This document shows positions 1 to 10,020 of a DNA stretch of 33,327 bases, piece by piece. The stretch lies in assembly GCA_029553165.1 (NCBI GenBank), contig JAKPCT010000207.1, forward strand, positions 1-33,327, read 5' to 3'. Positions within the stretch are counted from its first letter, which is position 1. Every line of letters begins with the position of its first letter. Source of the stretch: Bacillota bacterium. GTDB taxonomy: Bacteria > Bacillota > UBA4882 > UBA8346. The notes beneath the pieces were generated by a model. It was not told the DNA's origin, did not search any database, and saw nothing but the letters and a program-made list of their open reading frames with translations. The position numbers were made by a program, and so were the translations under genes.

Positions 1-209
1 AACATTCCGGCGGCAGTTTCAAAGATACGGGGAGGTTTGTTACCTGACCAAGGTTGGACTGAGACCCCTTTGGTGACGATTGCTCCAAACAAATCAGGGT
101 TAATAAACGGAAGATACTCCCGGCCATATCCATAAGTACCGGAGGCCGGCATCAAGGGGTTTTTTAGTTTTAATCCTGCTAACTCCACTGCCAATCTATT
201 GTCAGTCAT
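1..209 (-). CDS. pyrD: Dihydroorotate dehydrogenase B, catalytic subunit (5' part only)
   Basis: Only the first ~69 codons are in the window; the gene runs off the left edge. The visible protein begins MTDNRLAVELAGLKLKNPLM and continues with PASGTYGYGREY, then TKGVS and FETAAGM, which match the N-terminus of class 1B dihydroorotate dehydrogenase (FMN-binding barrel). It oxidises dihydroorotate to orotate and passes electrons to PyrK and on to NAD+. The ATG lies inside the end of pyrK (8-bp overlap, ATGACTGA), which suggests translational coupling. The direct pairing with pyrK supports the 1B rather than the quinone-dependent class 2 type. Identification is firm; the active site lies beyond the edge. 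Confidence 0.93.
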   Translation of the reverse strand, partial: MTDNRLAVELAGLKLKNPLMPASGTYGYGREYLPFINPDLFGAIVTKGVSVQPWSGNKPPRIFETAAGM

Positions 210-978
210 CAAAATTCACCTCATCCATTCCAAAAACCGGCCCATCAACACAGACCCGTTTATAACCGGCTTTAGTATTGCAGGTACAACCAAGGCAAGC
301 TCCGACTCCACATGCCATATGTGATTCCAACGATAACAATCCCGGAATGTTATTTTCGAGAGCAATTTTCTGGACCGCCCGCAACATTGGTTTCGGTCCA
401 CAAGCAACAATAAATTGAACTTTTTGAGCATTAATCTGTTTCAGTAACGGCTCGGTAATCAGGCCATGATAACCCAAACTACCATCATCCGTTGCAATAA
501 CTACCGGAACATTGAGCCGTTCCCACTCCTGAAGTTCAATTAAGTCGCGTTGATTGCGGGCACCGTAAAACAAGGTGTAGTTCCGTTGGCGCTCTGACTC
601 GGCTAACGAAAATAAGGGTGGCATTCCAATTCCACCGGCAACCAAGGCAATAGCATTAACAGCTTCCGGAATAACAAATCCATTTCCAATCGGCCCAAAG
701 ACCTCAAGAATTTCACCTTTTTGATAACCGGCCAACAGGGTTGTCCCCCGTCCCACCACTTTGAAAATCAGTGCAATTGTACCTGCTGCCTTATTAATCT
801 TATAAATACTGATCGGTCGCGCTAATAACGGGTCAAAATAACCCTGCGGGACTGTTTTGAGCTCAACAAACTGCCCCGGTTTTGCTTTTTCAGCAATTCC
901 GGGAACCAGCAACTCCATCAAATAACAGTCGCTGCCCAGTAATCTAATCTCATTAATCAAAGCTTGCGTTATTTCCAT
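202..978 (-). CDS. pyrK: Dihydroorotate dehydrogenase B, electron-transfer subunit
   Basis: This is the FAD and [2Fe-2S] subunit that carries electrons from PyrD to NAD+. The protein has a ferredoxin-reductase-like fold: FAD-binding RPISIY (about residues 55-60 from the chosen start), a nucleotide-binding GGIGMPPL stretch, and a C-terminal cysteine cluster CGVGACLGCTC...VCVDGP that holds the iron-sulfur cluster. I chose the ATG giving MEITQALINEI because GAGG sits 5 nt upstream. A TTG at 1008 or ATG at 993 in the same frame would add 10 or 5 residues but have no good ribosome site. It follows carB closely and overlaps pyrD by 8 bp. The length of 258 residues is normal for the family. Confidence 0.93.
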   Translation of the reverse strand: MEITQALINEIRLLGSDCYLMELLVPGIAEKAKPGQFVELKTVPQGYFDPLLARPISIYKINKAAGTIALIFKVVGRGTTLLAGYQKGEILEVFGPIGNGFVIPEAVNAIALVAGGIGMPPLFSLAESERQRNYTLFYGARNQRDLIELQEWERLNVPVVIATDDGSLGYHGLITEPLLKQINAQKVQFIVACGPKPMLRAVQKIALENNIPGLLSLESHMACGVGACLGCTCNTKAGYKRVCVDGPVFGMDEVNFDD

Positions 979-1010
979 CTCAACCTCGTCCATCAAATTA
1001 ATTTTCAATC

Positions 1011-4000
1011 TTATATCAGGTGTTCAACCCGGACCGAACTAAAATCCTGAATTGGAATCGCGGTATTGGGTTCTCTGCCCTCATCCAATGCCAACAGCAC
1101 TTGCAAGAAGGCTTTCACGGTGTCCAATGAAGTTAAACAAGGAACATTATGCTCAACCGCAGTCCTGCGGATCTTAAATCCATCACGTTCCGGTTCCTTA
1201 CCACGGGTGATCGTGTTCACAACCAACTGAATCTGCCCGTCGCAAATCACTTCTAAGATATTAGGCGAACCGGTCTCCGAACCACCTTCGGAAACCTTAT
1301 TTAATTTGGTAACCGGAACGCCATTCACTCTAAGGAAAGCAGCGGTTCCCATCGTTGCATAAATTTTGAAACCGCGTTCGGAGAGTTTTTTCAACAGCGG
1401 TAAAGCTTCAGCCTTATCCTTATCAGCTAAAGTTGCTAAAATCGAACCCCCCCGCGGTAACGTAAACCCGGCGGAGACAAACGCTTTATATAATGCACCG
1501 GCATAAGTCAGATCAACACCCATAACTTCACCGGTGGATTTCATCTCCGGTCCTAATGAAATGTCGACCGAGGTTAACTTAGAGAACGAGAAGACCGGAG
1601 CCTTAACGGCAACTAATTTCGTCTCCGGCCACATTCCGCCGGCATATCCCTGTTCATGCAGTGGTTGGTTTAAGATTGCTTTGGTCGCCACCTGGACCAT
1701 TGGAATTCCGGTGATTTTGCTCATAAACGGGACGGTCCGGCTGGAACGCGGATTGACCTCAATACAATAGACTTCATCTTCCGACAGGACATATTGAATA
1801 TTGATCAACCCGACAACCTTCAGTGCTTTAGCCAGTTTCAAAGTATAAGTAAGGATCTTCTCCTGTTCAATCAGATTTAAATGCTGGTGCGGATAAACAG
1901 CGATTGAGTCTCCGGAATGAACTCCGGCCCGTTCCAGATGCTCCATAATTCCTGGGATTAAGATATTATTGCCATCACAGATTGCATCAACTTCACATTC
2001 GCGTCCGGTTACATAATGGTCAACCAAGACCGGATGTTCCGGGGAAGCTGTAACCGCATACGTCAGATAATTCTCCAGCTCTTTTTGGTTGTAGACAATC
2101 TCCATTGCCCGGCCACCTAATACGTAAGAAGGTCGGACCAAAACCGGATAACCAATTTGGTTGGCAACCGTAATCGCCTCTTCCAATGAGACAACCGTTT
2201 TCCCTGCCGGTTTGGGAATTTCCAAATCAATCAGTAATTTATCAAACCGGCGGCGGTCCTCTGCCAAATCAATCGAATCAACCGAAGTTCCTAATATTTT
2301 AATTCCGGCCTGTTCAAGATGGCTTGCCAGATTAATCGCTGTCTGGCCCCCGAATTGAACAATAACGCCCTCAGGTTTCTCTAATTCTAAAATATGGAGT
2401 ACATCTTCAACCGTCAATGGTTCAAAGTACAACCGGTCTCCGGTATCAAAATCGGTACTGACGGTTTCAGGATTATTATTGATAATGATCGCTTCAATAC
2501 CTGCTTCTTTCAGGGCCCATACCGAGTGGACACTGCAATAATCGAATTCAATCCCTTGTCCAATCCGGATTGGTCCGGAACCAATAACCGCAATCTTTCG
2601 TTTTGTCGAAGGAATTGCTTCATTTTCAAGATCATAACAGGAATAGAAGTAAGGAGTTGCCGCGTCAAATTCAGCCGCACAGGTATCAACCATTTTATAT
2701 ACCGGCCGTAGATTATGTTGATATCGAAACTCTCTAATCGTCGCTTCGGTCGTATTGGTTAATCGGGCGATCTCCTTATCGGCAAAACCTAACTGTTTCG
2801 CTTGCCGTAAAACCTCAATATTTTGATAACCTTCAGCTTGCAAGGCCTTTTCCATTTCCACCAGATTTAACAGTTTCTTTAAGAAGAAAGGATCGACTTT
2901 GGTACGTTCATATAAATCATCAATGGTGTAACCCCTTCTTAAACATTCAGCCAGCAAAAATAATCTCCGGTCATCAACCGCAACGATTGCCGCTTCCAGT
3001 TCCTCATTGCTCATGGAACCAGTCTCCGGCAGGAATAAACCGTACTGTTTGATCTCCAAGGAACGTATCGCTTTCAACAAAGCTGCTTCCAGCGAGCGGT
3101 CGATCGCCATCACTTCACCGGTAGCTTTCATCTGCGTCCCCAGAGCACGGTTTGCCAAATTGAACTTATCAAATGGCCAGCGGGGAATCTTAACAACTAC
3201 ATAATCCAAAGCCGGTTCAAATGATGCATAAGTCTTTTTGGTAACCGCATTCTGGATCTCATCCAGATGATAACCGATTGCAATTTTTGCCGACACTTTG
3301 GCAATCGGATAACCGGTTGCTTTTGATGCCAAAGCACTGGAGCGGCTAACCCTGGGATTAACTTCAATTACAATATATTTAAAACTCTTTGGATCCAAGG
3401 CAAACTGCACGTTACAACCGCCTTCAATCCCCAGAGCTCTAATAATCTTCAACGCTGAAGAACGTAACATCTGATATTCCTTATCAGCCAATGTCTGACT
3501 GGGAGCAACTACAATACTGTCACCGGTATGGATCCCTACCGGGTCAATGTTCTCCATATTACAAATTGTAATACAGGTATCATTAGCATCACGCATTACT
3601 TCGTATTCAATCTCTTTATATCCGGCAACTGATTGTTCTAATAACACCTGACCGATCGGGCTTAATGTAAGTCCTTTGGTAGTAATGGTCTCTAAATCCT
3701 CACGGTTATAGGCGATACCACCACCGGTACCACCCATTGTATAAGCCGGCCTGATGATCAACGGATAACCGACTCGTTCGGCAAATTCAAGCGCTTCACG
3801 TAATTTTGAGACAATTACACTCTCCGGAATCGGTTCACCAAGTTCGATCATTAAATTTTTAAACAACTCGCGGTCTTCCGCTTTTTTAATCGCTTCCAGC
3901 GGCGTTCCTAGGAGTCGTACTTTATATTCATCCAAAATTCCGGCTTCCGAAAGCTTTACTGCTAGATTCAGACCGACCTGACCGCCTAAAGTTGGCAGAA

Positions 4001-4256
4001 GCCCGTCCGGACGTTCTTTGGCAATAATCCGGCGTAGTGACTCAACCGTCAAGGGTTCAATATAGACCCGGTCCGCCATATTCGCATCGGTCATGATTGT
4101 GGCAGGATTGGAGTTTACCAGCACCACGGAGATTCCTTCTTCCCGCAAGGCACGACAGGCTTGAGTCCCTGCGTAGTCAAACTCCGCCGCCTGACCAATA
4201 ATAATCGGTCCGGATCCGATAACTAATACTTTCTTTAATGACTTATCCAAAGGCAT
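1011..4256 (-). CDS. carB: Carbamoyl-phosphate synthase, large subunit
   Basis: The 1081-residue protein makes carbamoyl phosphate from bicarbonate, two ATP and ammonia delivered by CarA. It shows the internal duplication of the family: [21 protein letters not shown] near residue 10 and [21 protein letters not shown] near residue 560, each starting an ATP-grasp half. A C-terminal MGS-like allosteric domain lies from roughly 940 onward ([17 protein letters not shown]). The ATG is preceded by AGGTGAAATAAG. It follows carA by 65 bp and pyrK follows directly. A run of seven G in the coding strand (1447-1453) stays in frame here, which is a useful comparison for the broken nifN. The product also feeds arginine synthesis. 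Confidence 0.97.
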   Translation of the reverse strand: MPLDKSLKKVLVIGSGPIIIGQAAEFDYAGTQACRALREEGISVVLVNSNPATIMTDANMADRVYIEPLTVESLRRIIAKERPDGLLPTLGGQVGLNLAVKLSEAGILDEYKVRLLGTPLEAIKKAEDRELFKNLMIELGEPIPESVIVSKLREALEFAERVGYPLIIRPAYTMGGTGGGIAYNREDLETITTKGLTLSPIGQVLLEQSVAGYKEIEYEVMRDANDTCITICNMENIDPVGIHTGDSIVVAPSQTLADKEYQMLRSSALKIIRALGIEGGCNVQFALDPKSFKYIVIEVNPRVSRSSALASKATGYPIAKVSAKIAIGYHLDEIQNAVTKKTYASFEPALDYVVVKIPRWPFDKFNLANRALGTQMKATGEVMAIDRSLEAALLKAIRSLEIKQYGLFLPETGSMSNEELEAAIVAVDDRRLFLLAECLRRGYTIDDLYERTKVDPFFLKKLLNLVEMEKALQAEGYQNIEVLRQAKQLGFADKEIARLTNTTEATIREFRYQHNLRPVYKMVDTCAAEFDAATPYFYSCYDLENEAIPSTKRKIAVIGSGPIRIGQGIEFDYCSVHSVWALKEAGIEAIIINNNPETVSTDFDTGDRLYFEPLTVEDVLHILELEKPEGVIVQFGGQTAINLASHLEQAGIKILGTSVDSIDLAEDRRRFDKLLIDLEIPKPAGKTVVSLEEAITVANQIGYPVLVRPSYVLGGRAMEIVYNQKELENYLTYAVTASPEHPVLVDHYVTGRECEVDAICDGNNILIPGIMEHLERAGVHSGDSIAVYPHQHLNLIEQEKILTYTLKLAKALKVVGLINIQYVLSEDEVYCIEVNPRSSRTVPFMSKITGIPMVQVATKAILNQPLHEQGYAGGMWPETKLVAVKAPVFSFSKLTSVDISLGPEMKSTGEVMGVDLTYAGALYKAFVSAGFTLPRGGSILATLADKDKAEALPLLKKLSERGFKIYATMGTAAFLRVNGVPVTKLNKVSEGGSETGSPNILEVICDGQIQLVVNTITRGKEPERDGFKIRRTAVEHNVPCLTSLDTVKAFLQVLLALDEGREPNTAIPIQDFSSVRVEHLI

Positions 4257-4321
4257 CTTATTTCACCTGCTCATCTCTTGTTTAAATTTGAACGATTAGA
4301 ATTCCGTAATTAGAAACTTGA

Positions 4322-5389
4322 TCACATATACCCAACGAACTGTTCAAACAATGCTTCGGAGTCTTGAGGACCAGGGGCAGCTTCTGGATGATACTGGACC
4401 GAAAACAACGGGTAATGGCGGTGTTGCAATCCTTCAACCGTACGGTCGTTCACATTGATATGCGAAATAACTACTTCATCAGGATTGAGCGAGTCCTCCC
4501 GGACTGCAAAACCATGGTTTTGAGAAGTAATTGTAACTTTACCCGTTATCAGGTTTTTAACCGGGTGATTACCACCCCGATGTCCAAACTTCAGTTTGTA
4601 GGTGTCTCCACCTAATGCCAATCCGATAATTTGATGTCCCAAACAGATCCCGAAAATCGGCAGTTTCCCAATCAGTTTTTTTACTGTCTCAACTGCATAA
4701 CCAACATCCTTCGGATCCCCCGGACCATTGGAGAGCATGATCCCGTCCGGTTTGAATTGCATGATCTCATCAAATGTTGTTGTACAAGGGACCACGGTCA
4801 CTCTACACCCATGTTTCACCAACGATCTGATAATATTGGCTTTGGCACCAAAATCCATCAGTACGACGTGTTTATTACCTGTACCTTCAGTATAGACATG
4901 GTCGGTTGTAGCCGACTTGACAAACTCCTGTCCCGAGAGGTCCGGAACAGTGGCAACCCGTTCGAGCAAGCTCTGATCGGGCTCATCGCTGGTAGTTAAG
5001 ATCCCCCGCATCGTACCGTGATTGCGCAGTTTCTTAGTTAACGCGCGGGTATCAATATCACAGATACCCGGGATCTGATAACGCTTTAAAAAGGCGTCAA
5101 TACTTAGTTCCATCCGCCAGTTACTCGGAAAATCACAGAATTCTTTAACCACAAATCCCCGCGCATAAGGGCGTACAGATTCAAAATCAATCGAATTGAT
5201 CCCATAGTTGCCAATCAACGGATAAGTCATGGTAACAATCTCACCGCTATATGAAGGGTCGGTTAAAATCTCCTGGTAACCGGTCATTCCGGTATTAAAG
5301 ACAACCTCACCGCCTACTTCAGATTCAGCTCCAAACGACTTTCCATAAAAGATTGTTCCGTCTTCCAACACCAGGCGAGCTTGTTTCAT
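4322..5389 (-). CDS. carA: Carbamoyl-phosphate synthase, small (glutaminase) subunit
   Basis: CarA hydrolyses glutamine and channels ammonia to CarB. The N-terminal half (LVLEDGTIFYGKSFG, NTGMTGYQEILTDPSY) is the CPSase small-chain domain. The C-terminal half is a class I glutamine amidotransferase with nucleophile FGICLGHQ and the His/Glu pair in QYHPEAAPGP. I take the ATG at 5389 (MKQARLVLEDG), with GGGGG 10 nt upstream; an in-frame TTG at 5395 is the alternative. A gap of about 160 bp before it, unlike the tight spacing elsewhere in the operon, contains a possible ArgR site, so carAB may be controlled partly apart from the rest of pyr. Confidence 0.96.
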   Translation of the reverse strand: MKQARLVLEDGTIFYGKSFGAESEVGGEVVFNTGMTGYQEILTDPSYSGEIVTMTYPLIGNYGINSIDFESVRPYARGFVVKEFCDFPSNWRMELSIDAFLKRYQIPGICDIDTRALTKKLRNHGTMRGILTTSDEPDQSLLERVATVPDLSGQEFVKSATTDHVYTEGTGNKHVVLMDFGAKANIIRSLVKHGCRVTVVPCTTTFDEIMQFKPDGIMLSNGPGDPKDVGYAVETVKKLIGKLPIFGICLGHQIIGLALGGDTYKLKFGHRGGNHPVKNLITGKVTITSQNHGFAVREDSLNPDEVVISHINVNDRTVEGLQHRHYPLFSVQYHPEAAPGPQDSEALFEQFVGYM

Positions 5390-5433
5390 CGTCAATTTAC
5401 CCCCAAGTCTGTCTCACTCCAACCGCAAGTTAA

Positions 5434-5464
5434 TGTATTTTTATGCAACATAATATTCATAATT
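5434..5464 (-). promoter_or_regulatory. Possible ArgR (ARG box) operator upstream of carA
   Basis: On the coding strand the core TGCATAAAAATACA (5434-5447) agrees at 12 of 14 positions with the ARG-box core TGAATWWWWATTCA. An extra perfect left half-site TGAAT lies just upstream (complement of 5455-5459). Carbamoyl phosphate is shared by arginine and pyrimidine synthesis, so ArgR control of carAB makes sense. I could not place a convincing promoter in the same A+T-rich gap, and A+T-rich DNA gives chance matches, so this remains a candidate. Confidence 0.4.
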
Positions 5465-5549
5465 TACTATTTGTAGCGAAACTTATTTGCGCAAATTTTA
5501 TCTATACCCCAATTATATTTTATCATATATATGCATAATTTTTATATAA

Positions 5550-6848
5550 TTATTCAGTAAAATTTTCATTAAAATATTTCAATTTACCATCAACCCAAAC
5601 ATGTTGCACTTTCCCAGAGAATTTTCTCCCGATGAACGGCGAGTTTTTGGATTTGGAAACAATATCAGAAGCTTTCAACTCCCATTCCAGTTCCGGGTCA
5701 AAGACCACCACATCGGCTCCGGCTCCAACCTGCAAAGTACCACCTGGTACATTCAATATTCTCGCCGGTTTGAATGACATTGCCTCAACTAATTGAATAT
5801 CAGTGAGGTATCCTTTCTTGACCAGTTCTGTCCAGACTACTCCCAACGCAGTCTCTAACCCAATCATCCCATTTGGTGCGAGCGAAAACTCCCGGTGTTT
5901 CTCCTCCAGGGTGTGAGGCGCATGATCGGTAGCAATGATATCAATCGTCCCATCCTTTAAGGCCAAACGCACTGCCTCAACATCCTCGGCAGACCGTAAT
6001 GGTGGACTGACCCGGTAGACCGAATCAAAACTCTGGACCAGTTCATCAGTCAACGCCAAGTGATGTGGTGTAACCTCGGCAGTAACCTTCACACCTTTTG
6101 CTTTGGCAGCCCGAAGCAGCTCAACGCTACGCTTGGTACTGATATGACACAGATGGATCTTGCCTTTGGTATACGCGGCAATCTCCAGATCACGGGCAAC
6201 AATAGTTGATTCAGCAATATCGGGTATTCCCGGCAATCCTAAGACAGTTGACCAATACCCTTCATGCATGACTCCGTTACCGGCCAAATCAGGGTCCTCC
6301 TGGTGGAGTAAGAGCGGTTTATCAAACAGTGTTGCATATTCGATTGCCGTACGTAACAACGCCGGATTCATCAACGTCTTACCATCATCCGAAAACGCTA
6401 TCGCTCCTGCCGCGGCCACCTCTCCCATCTCTGCCAGCTCTTCACCTTTTAACCCCTTTGAGATTGCTCCCACAGGATATACTTTGACCGCAGCCTCCTG
6501 TTGGGCTTGGTTTAAAATATATTTGATTACCACTGCATTATCAGATACCGGAGTGGTATTAGCCATAGCGGTAACTGCTGTAAAACCACCTTTTAATGCC
6601 GCTTTGGTCCCCGAAGCAATTGTCTCTTTATCTTCACGCCCCGGTTCCCGTAAATGGGTATGCAAGTCGATAAATCCAGGACATACAATCATCCCTTGAG
6701 CATCGATAATCTCTGTATCGGAAGGAATTGTAACCGTCCCTGACGCACCAACCGCGGCAATCCTTCCTTCTGCTATCAATAAATCTCCAATACCATAAAA
6801 TCCACTGGCAGGATCAATGATTTTCCCACCTTTAATGCAATATCGCAT
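5550..6848 (-). CDS. pyrC: Dihydroorotase
   Basis: The 432-residue amidohydrolase cyclises carbamoyl aspartate to dihydroorotate. Zinc ligands appear in [14 protein letters not shown] (His63, His65), the later HQED and CHIST histidines, and the catalytic aspartate in ATDHAPH. The N-terminus [16 protein letters not shown] and C-terminal GADVVVFDP strands form the usual beta-sandwich. The ATG overlaps the end of pyrB by 17 bp and has GGAGGAGG upstream. Length and motifs match the PyrC of Gram-positive bacteria. Confidence 0.96.
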   Translation of the reverse strand: MRYCIKGGKIIDPASGFYGIGDLLIAEGRIAAVGASGTVTIPSDTEIIDAQGMIVCPGFIDLHTHLREPGREDKETIASGTKAALKGGFTAVTAMANTTPVSDNAVVIKYILNQAQQEAAVKVYPVGAISKGLKGEELAEMGEVAAAGAIAFSDDGKTLMNPALLRTAIEYATLFDKPLLLHQEDPDLAGNGVMHEGYWSTVLGLPGIPDIAESTIVARDLEIAAYTKGKIHLCHISTKRSVELLRAAKAKGVKVTAEVTPHHLALTDELVQSFDSVYRVSPPLRSAEDVEAVRLALKDGTIDIIATDHAPHTLEEKHREFSLAPNGMIGLETALGVVWTELVKKGYLTDIQLVEAMSFKPARILNVPGGTLQVGAGADVVVFDPELEWELKASDIVSKSKNSPFIGRKFSGKVQHVWVDGKLKYFNENFTE

Positions 6849-7773
6849 CTTTGGAACCTCCTCCTGACAAGAGATAGAGTATTGCCATCCGAATCGCTAC
6901 TCCGTTAGTTACCTGCTGGGTGATCACTGATTGGCGATGTACTGAGACCTCCTCTGAAATCTCAACACCTAAATTAGCAGGTCCCGGGTGCATGATCACC
7001 AGGTCTTTATTCGCACGTTCCAACCGCGCCCGGTTAATACCATATAATCTGGCATACTCTTTCAATGACGGGAAATAACCTTTCTGTTGCCGTTCCAGTT
7101 GGATTCTTAAGATGTTAACTACATCAACTTGCTTGAGAACTGCATCAATGTCAGTCTCAACTTTAACACCCAGTTGCTCAATCTCTTTCGGCATCAACGT
7201 CGGAGGACCAACCACCGTAACCTCGGCACCTAATTTTTTAAGCCCATAAATGTTTGACTTGGCAACTCTGCTATGCAAGATATCACCGACAATCGCCACT
7301 TTTAATCCGGCGATTTTACCAAACTTCTCTTTCAGGGTGAACAGGTCAAGCAATGCCTGAGTAGGATGTTCATGGGCACCGTCACCGGCATTAATCACGG
7401 TACAATCGACACTCTTGGCCAATAATTCCGCTGAACCAGCCATTGAATGGCGCAAGATAATAAAGTCTGCCCCTAACGCCTCGATCGTCCTGACGGTATC
7501 AACAAAATTCTCCCCTTTTTGGACGCTGCTGGTTGAAACTGCAATATTAACCGTATCAGCCCCGAGCCATTTAGCCGCTAACTCAAATGAAGTCCGCGTC
7601 CGCGTTGATGGTTCATAAAAAAGGGTGACTACTGTCTTTCCTCTTAGGGTTGGCAGTTTTTTAATTTCACGCTCGACAATCTCCTTGCAAGGCAATGCTG
7701 TTTCTAAAATTTCATTTATCTCGGCAGCACTCATGTTTCTAAGCCCTAATAAATGTTTTGGAGAACCACTCAT
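6832..7773 (-). CDS. pyrB: Aspartate carbamoyltransferase, catalytic chain
   Basis: The 313-residue enzyme joins carbamoyl phosphate and aspartate. It has the carbamoyl-phosphate loop STRTRTS (about residues 56-62), the STSSVQKGE loop that reaches into the neighbouring active site (about 80-88), HPTQALLD, and the late LRIQLERQ segment. No pyrI regulatory chain is present, as in Bacillus-type operons where PyrB acts alone. GAGG lies upstream of the ATG. The 72-bp gap between uraA and pyrB has no PyrR loop or terminator, unlike B. subtilis, which has a third attenuator there. Confidence 0.96.
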   Translation of the reverse strand: MSGSPKHLLGLRNMSAAEINEILETALPCKEIVEREIKKLPTLRGKTVVTLFYEPSTRTRTSFELAAKWLGADTVNIAVSTSSVQKGENFVDTVRTIEALGADFIILRHSMAGSAELLAKSVDCTVINAGDGAHEHPTQALLDLFTLKEKFGKIAGLKVAIVGDILHSRVAKSNIYGLKKLGAEVTVVGPPTLMPKEIEQLGVKVETDIDAVLKQVDVVNILRIQLERQQKGYFPSLKEYARLYGINRARLERANKDLVIMHPGPANLGVEISEEVSVHRQSVITQQVTNGVAIRMAILYLLSGGGSKDAILH

Positions 7774-7845
7774 CTTATCAGCCTCTTATAATTAATTTTT
7801 TAAATAATGTTCTAGATTACTAATTATAGAAAAACACTATTAAAT

Positions 7846-9129
7846 CTAATTTTCACTGGTTTCAATCTCTTTTTCCATATCTTCAAGGGTATGTTTATGG
7901 GGTTCCAGCGATTGCGTATGTGGTAAAACCAAGTTTAGGATGATCCCCACCAAAGCAGCCAAAGCCATACCTTCTAAACTAAACTGCCCGATCGCAATTT
8001 TGGCTTTACCAATTCCCAATACCAAAATAACCGACGAAATAATCAAATTACGCTTATCACTGTAGTCGATTCCACTTTCAACCAAAGTCCGCAGTCCACT
8101 GCTGGCTATAATCCCGAACAGCATAATACTGATTCCACCCATTACCGGGACCGGAATACTTTGAATAAACGCACCAAACTTTTGGAAGAACGACAAAACT
8201 ATCGCTAATACCGCAGTACCACCGATTACCCAAACACTGTAAACCCGAGTAATTGCCATCACTCCAACATTCTCACCATAGGTTGTATTTGGAGGTCCGC
8301 CAAATAATGCCGCAACCGAAGTCGCAATTCCATCACCCATCAGAGTCCGATGTAAGCCTGGCTTTTTATAAAAGTCTTTTCCAACAATCTTACTGATCAC
8401 CAAGACATCTCCCAGATGTTCAGCGATCGTTACTAATGATACTAAAGCAAAAGCTGTTACAGCATTCACATTAAACTCCGGCATCATAAACTTGACAGTT
8501 CCAAACATCTTCGCATCAATAATTGGTTGAAAATTAACCTGTCCAATCGTCAGGGAGAATAAATACCCTCCGGCAATTCCAACCAGAACCGGTATCACCG
8601 ACAAAAACCCCTTGGAGAAAGTAGCCGTTATTATCGCAAATACCAAGGTTACTCCAGCGATCATTAAGAAGGTAATATTATACTCTCCGGTTCCGCCCTT
8701 CATTGCCATCTCAACCGCCGTTGGCGCAAGTCCCATACCGATAACAATGATGATTGAGCCGATTACTACCGGTGGTAAGATTTTATCGAGCCATTTTACT
8801 CCTACCAGAGAAATAATACCTGCAACCAAAAGATAAATCAAACCGACTACGACAGCTCCACCCATTGCATAAGGAAGCCCATACTGTTTACTAATTAACT
8901 GTAATACAGCAATATAAGCAAAGGAAGATCCTAAGTAAGCAGGAACTTTTCCCCCAGTACATAAGATAAAGATCAGTGTCCCCAAACCAGATGTAAATAA
9001 CGCCGTTGCCGGATCCAATCCGGTTAAATAAGGCACCAACACTGTTGCTCCAAACATTGCAAACAAATGTTGCAGACTAAGAGGAATCCATTTACTTAAA
9101 GCAGGTTTTTCGTTTACTCCAAGACTCAT
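7846..9129 (-). CDS. uraA: Uracil permease (uracil-xanthine permease family)
   Basis: This 427-residue integral membrane protein imports uracil. It has long hydrophobic segments throughout, consistent with the 12-14 spans of the nucleobase-ascorbate transporter family. Family sequences include LQHLFAMFGATVLVPYLTG near the N-terminus, LVTIAEHLGDVLVISK in the middle, and GGPPNTTYGENVGVMAITRVYS, which contributes to the substrate site. It sits between pyrR and pyrB (pyrP in B. subtilis), and its own leader carries a PyrR-dependent attenuator. The C-terminus ends in a short acidic tail. Substrate is inferred from family and operon position. Confidence 0.94.
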   Translation of the reverse strand: MSLGVNEKPALSKWIPLSLQHLFAMFGATVLVPYLTGLDPATALFTSGLGTLIFILCTGGKVPAYLGSSFAYIAVLQLISKQYGLPYAMGGAVVVGLIYLLVAGIISLVGVKWLDKILPPVVIGSIIIVIGMGLAPTAVEMAMKGGTGEYNITFLMIAGVTLVFAIITATFSKGFLSVIPVLVGIAGGYLFSLTIGQVNFQPIIDAKMFGTVKFMMPEFNVNAVTAFALVSLVTIAEHLGDVLVISKIVGKDFYKKPGLHRTLMGDGIATSVAALFGGPPNTTYGENVGVMAITRVYSVWVIGGTAVLAIVLSFFQKFGAFIQSIPVPVMGGISIMLFGIIASSGLRTLVESGIDYSDKRNLIISSVILVLGIGKAKIAIGQFSLEGMALAALVGIILNLVLPHTQSLEPHKHTLEDMEKEIETSEN

Positions 9130-9181
9130 ATAAATATCCCTCCATAATTTATTGAATTATCCGGAAATCCGGTTAATCCCC

Positions 9182-9217
9182 AAAATAAAACCCCTAATCG
9201 GCGAAGCCAATCAGGGG
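9182..9217 (-). terminator. Attenuator terminator in pyrR-uraA intergenic leader
   Basis: In RNA sense, CCCCTGATTGGC and GCCGATTAGGGG form a 12-bp stem (two G-U pairs) around TTC, followed by TTTTATTTT. It lies just after a PyrR-binding loop and before uraA, so it should end transcription when PyrR with UMP stabilises the anti-antiterminator. Confidence 0.88.
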
Positions 9218-9233
9218 TGAAAGCCGCTCTCGC

Positions 9234-9260
9234 CTCCTTATTGACCTCGCTGGATCAATT
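9234..9260 (-). promoter_or_regulatory. PyrR-binding loop (anti-antiterminator) upstream of uraA
   Basis: The coding strand shows the hairpin TTGA-TCCAGCGAGG-TCAA followed by TAAGG. This matches the conserved PyrR RNA site, in which a CCNGNGAGG loop is flanked by a short stem and followed by AAGG. Together with the downstream terminator it makes the second attenuator of the operon. Confidence 0.85.
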
Positions 9261-9273
9261 TAAAGAAGGTTAC

Positions 9274-9825
<552 letters not shown>

Positions 9826-9849
9826 TTAGTTTACCTCCCCTTCGCTATT

Positions 9850-9881
9850 AAAAAACCTTCTTACGCAAGACGTAAGAAGGT
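9850..9881 (-). terminator. Attenuator terminator in pyrR leader
   Basis: An 11-bp perfect stem, ACCTTCTTACG with CGTAAGAAGGT around a 5-nt loop, is followed by six T on the coding strand. It lies between a PyrR-binding loop and pyrR. Confidence 0.92.
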
Positions 9882-9904
9882 ATAATTACAGAATAATTAT
9901 TATT

Positions 9905-9932
9905 TCCCCTTCCTAGCCTCACAGGACTAGCA
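9905..9932 (-). promoter_or_regulatory. PyrR-binding loop upstream of pyrR
   Basis: The coding strand reads CTAGTCCTGTGAGGCTAG followed by GAAGGGG. The CTAG arms pair and present a TCCTGTGAGG-type loop, a near-perfect match to the PyrR RNA recognition element. Confidence 0.92.
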
Positions 9933-9957
9933 TTAAAGGTGTGATTTACTATTGAAA

Positions 9958-9986
9958 AGTTTAACAGAGTGCAGTTTAGTTGTCAA
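9958..9986 (-). promoter_or_regulatory. Sigma-A-type promoter of the pyr operon
   Basis: TTGACA (complement of 9981-9986) and TAAACT (complement of 9958-9963) are separated by exactly 17 bp. Transcription would start near 9950, giving a leader of about 125 nt that contains the PyrR loop and terminator. Confidence 0.85.
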
Positions 9987-10020
9987 TGATTAAATTAATT
10001 TTTTGATAAACTTTTGACCA

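Noticed and set aside
6160-6699. 179-codon plus-strand frame inside pyrC
   Set aside because: It is fully antisense to a conserved pyrC and shows no family signature.
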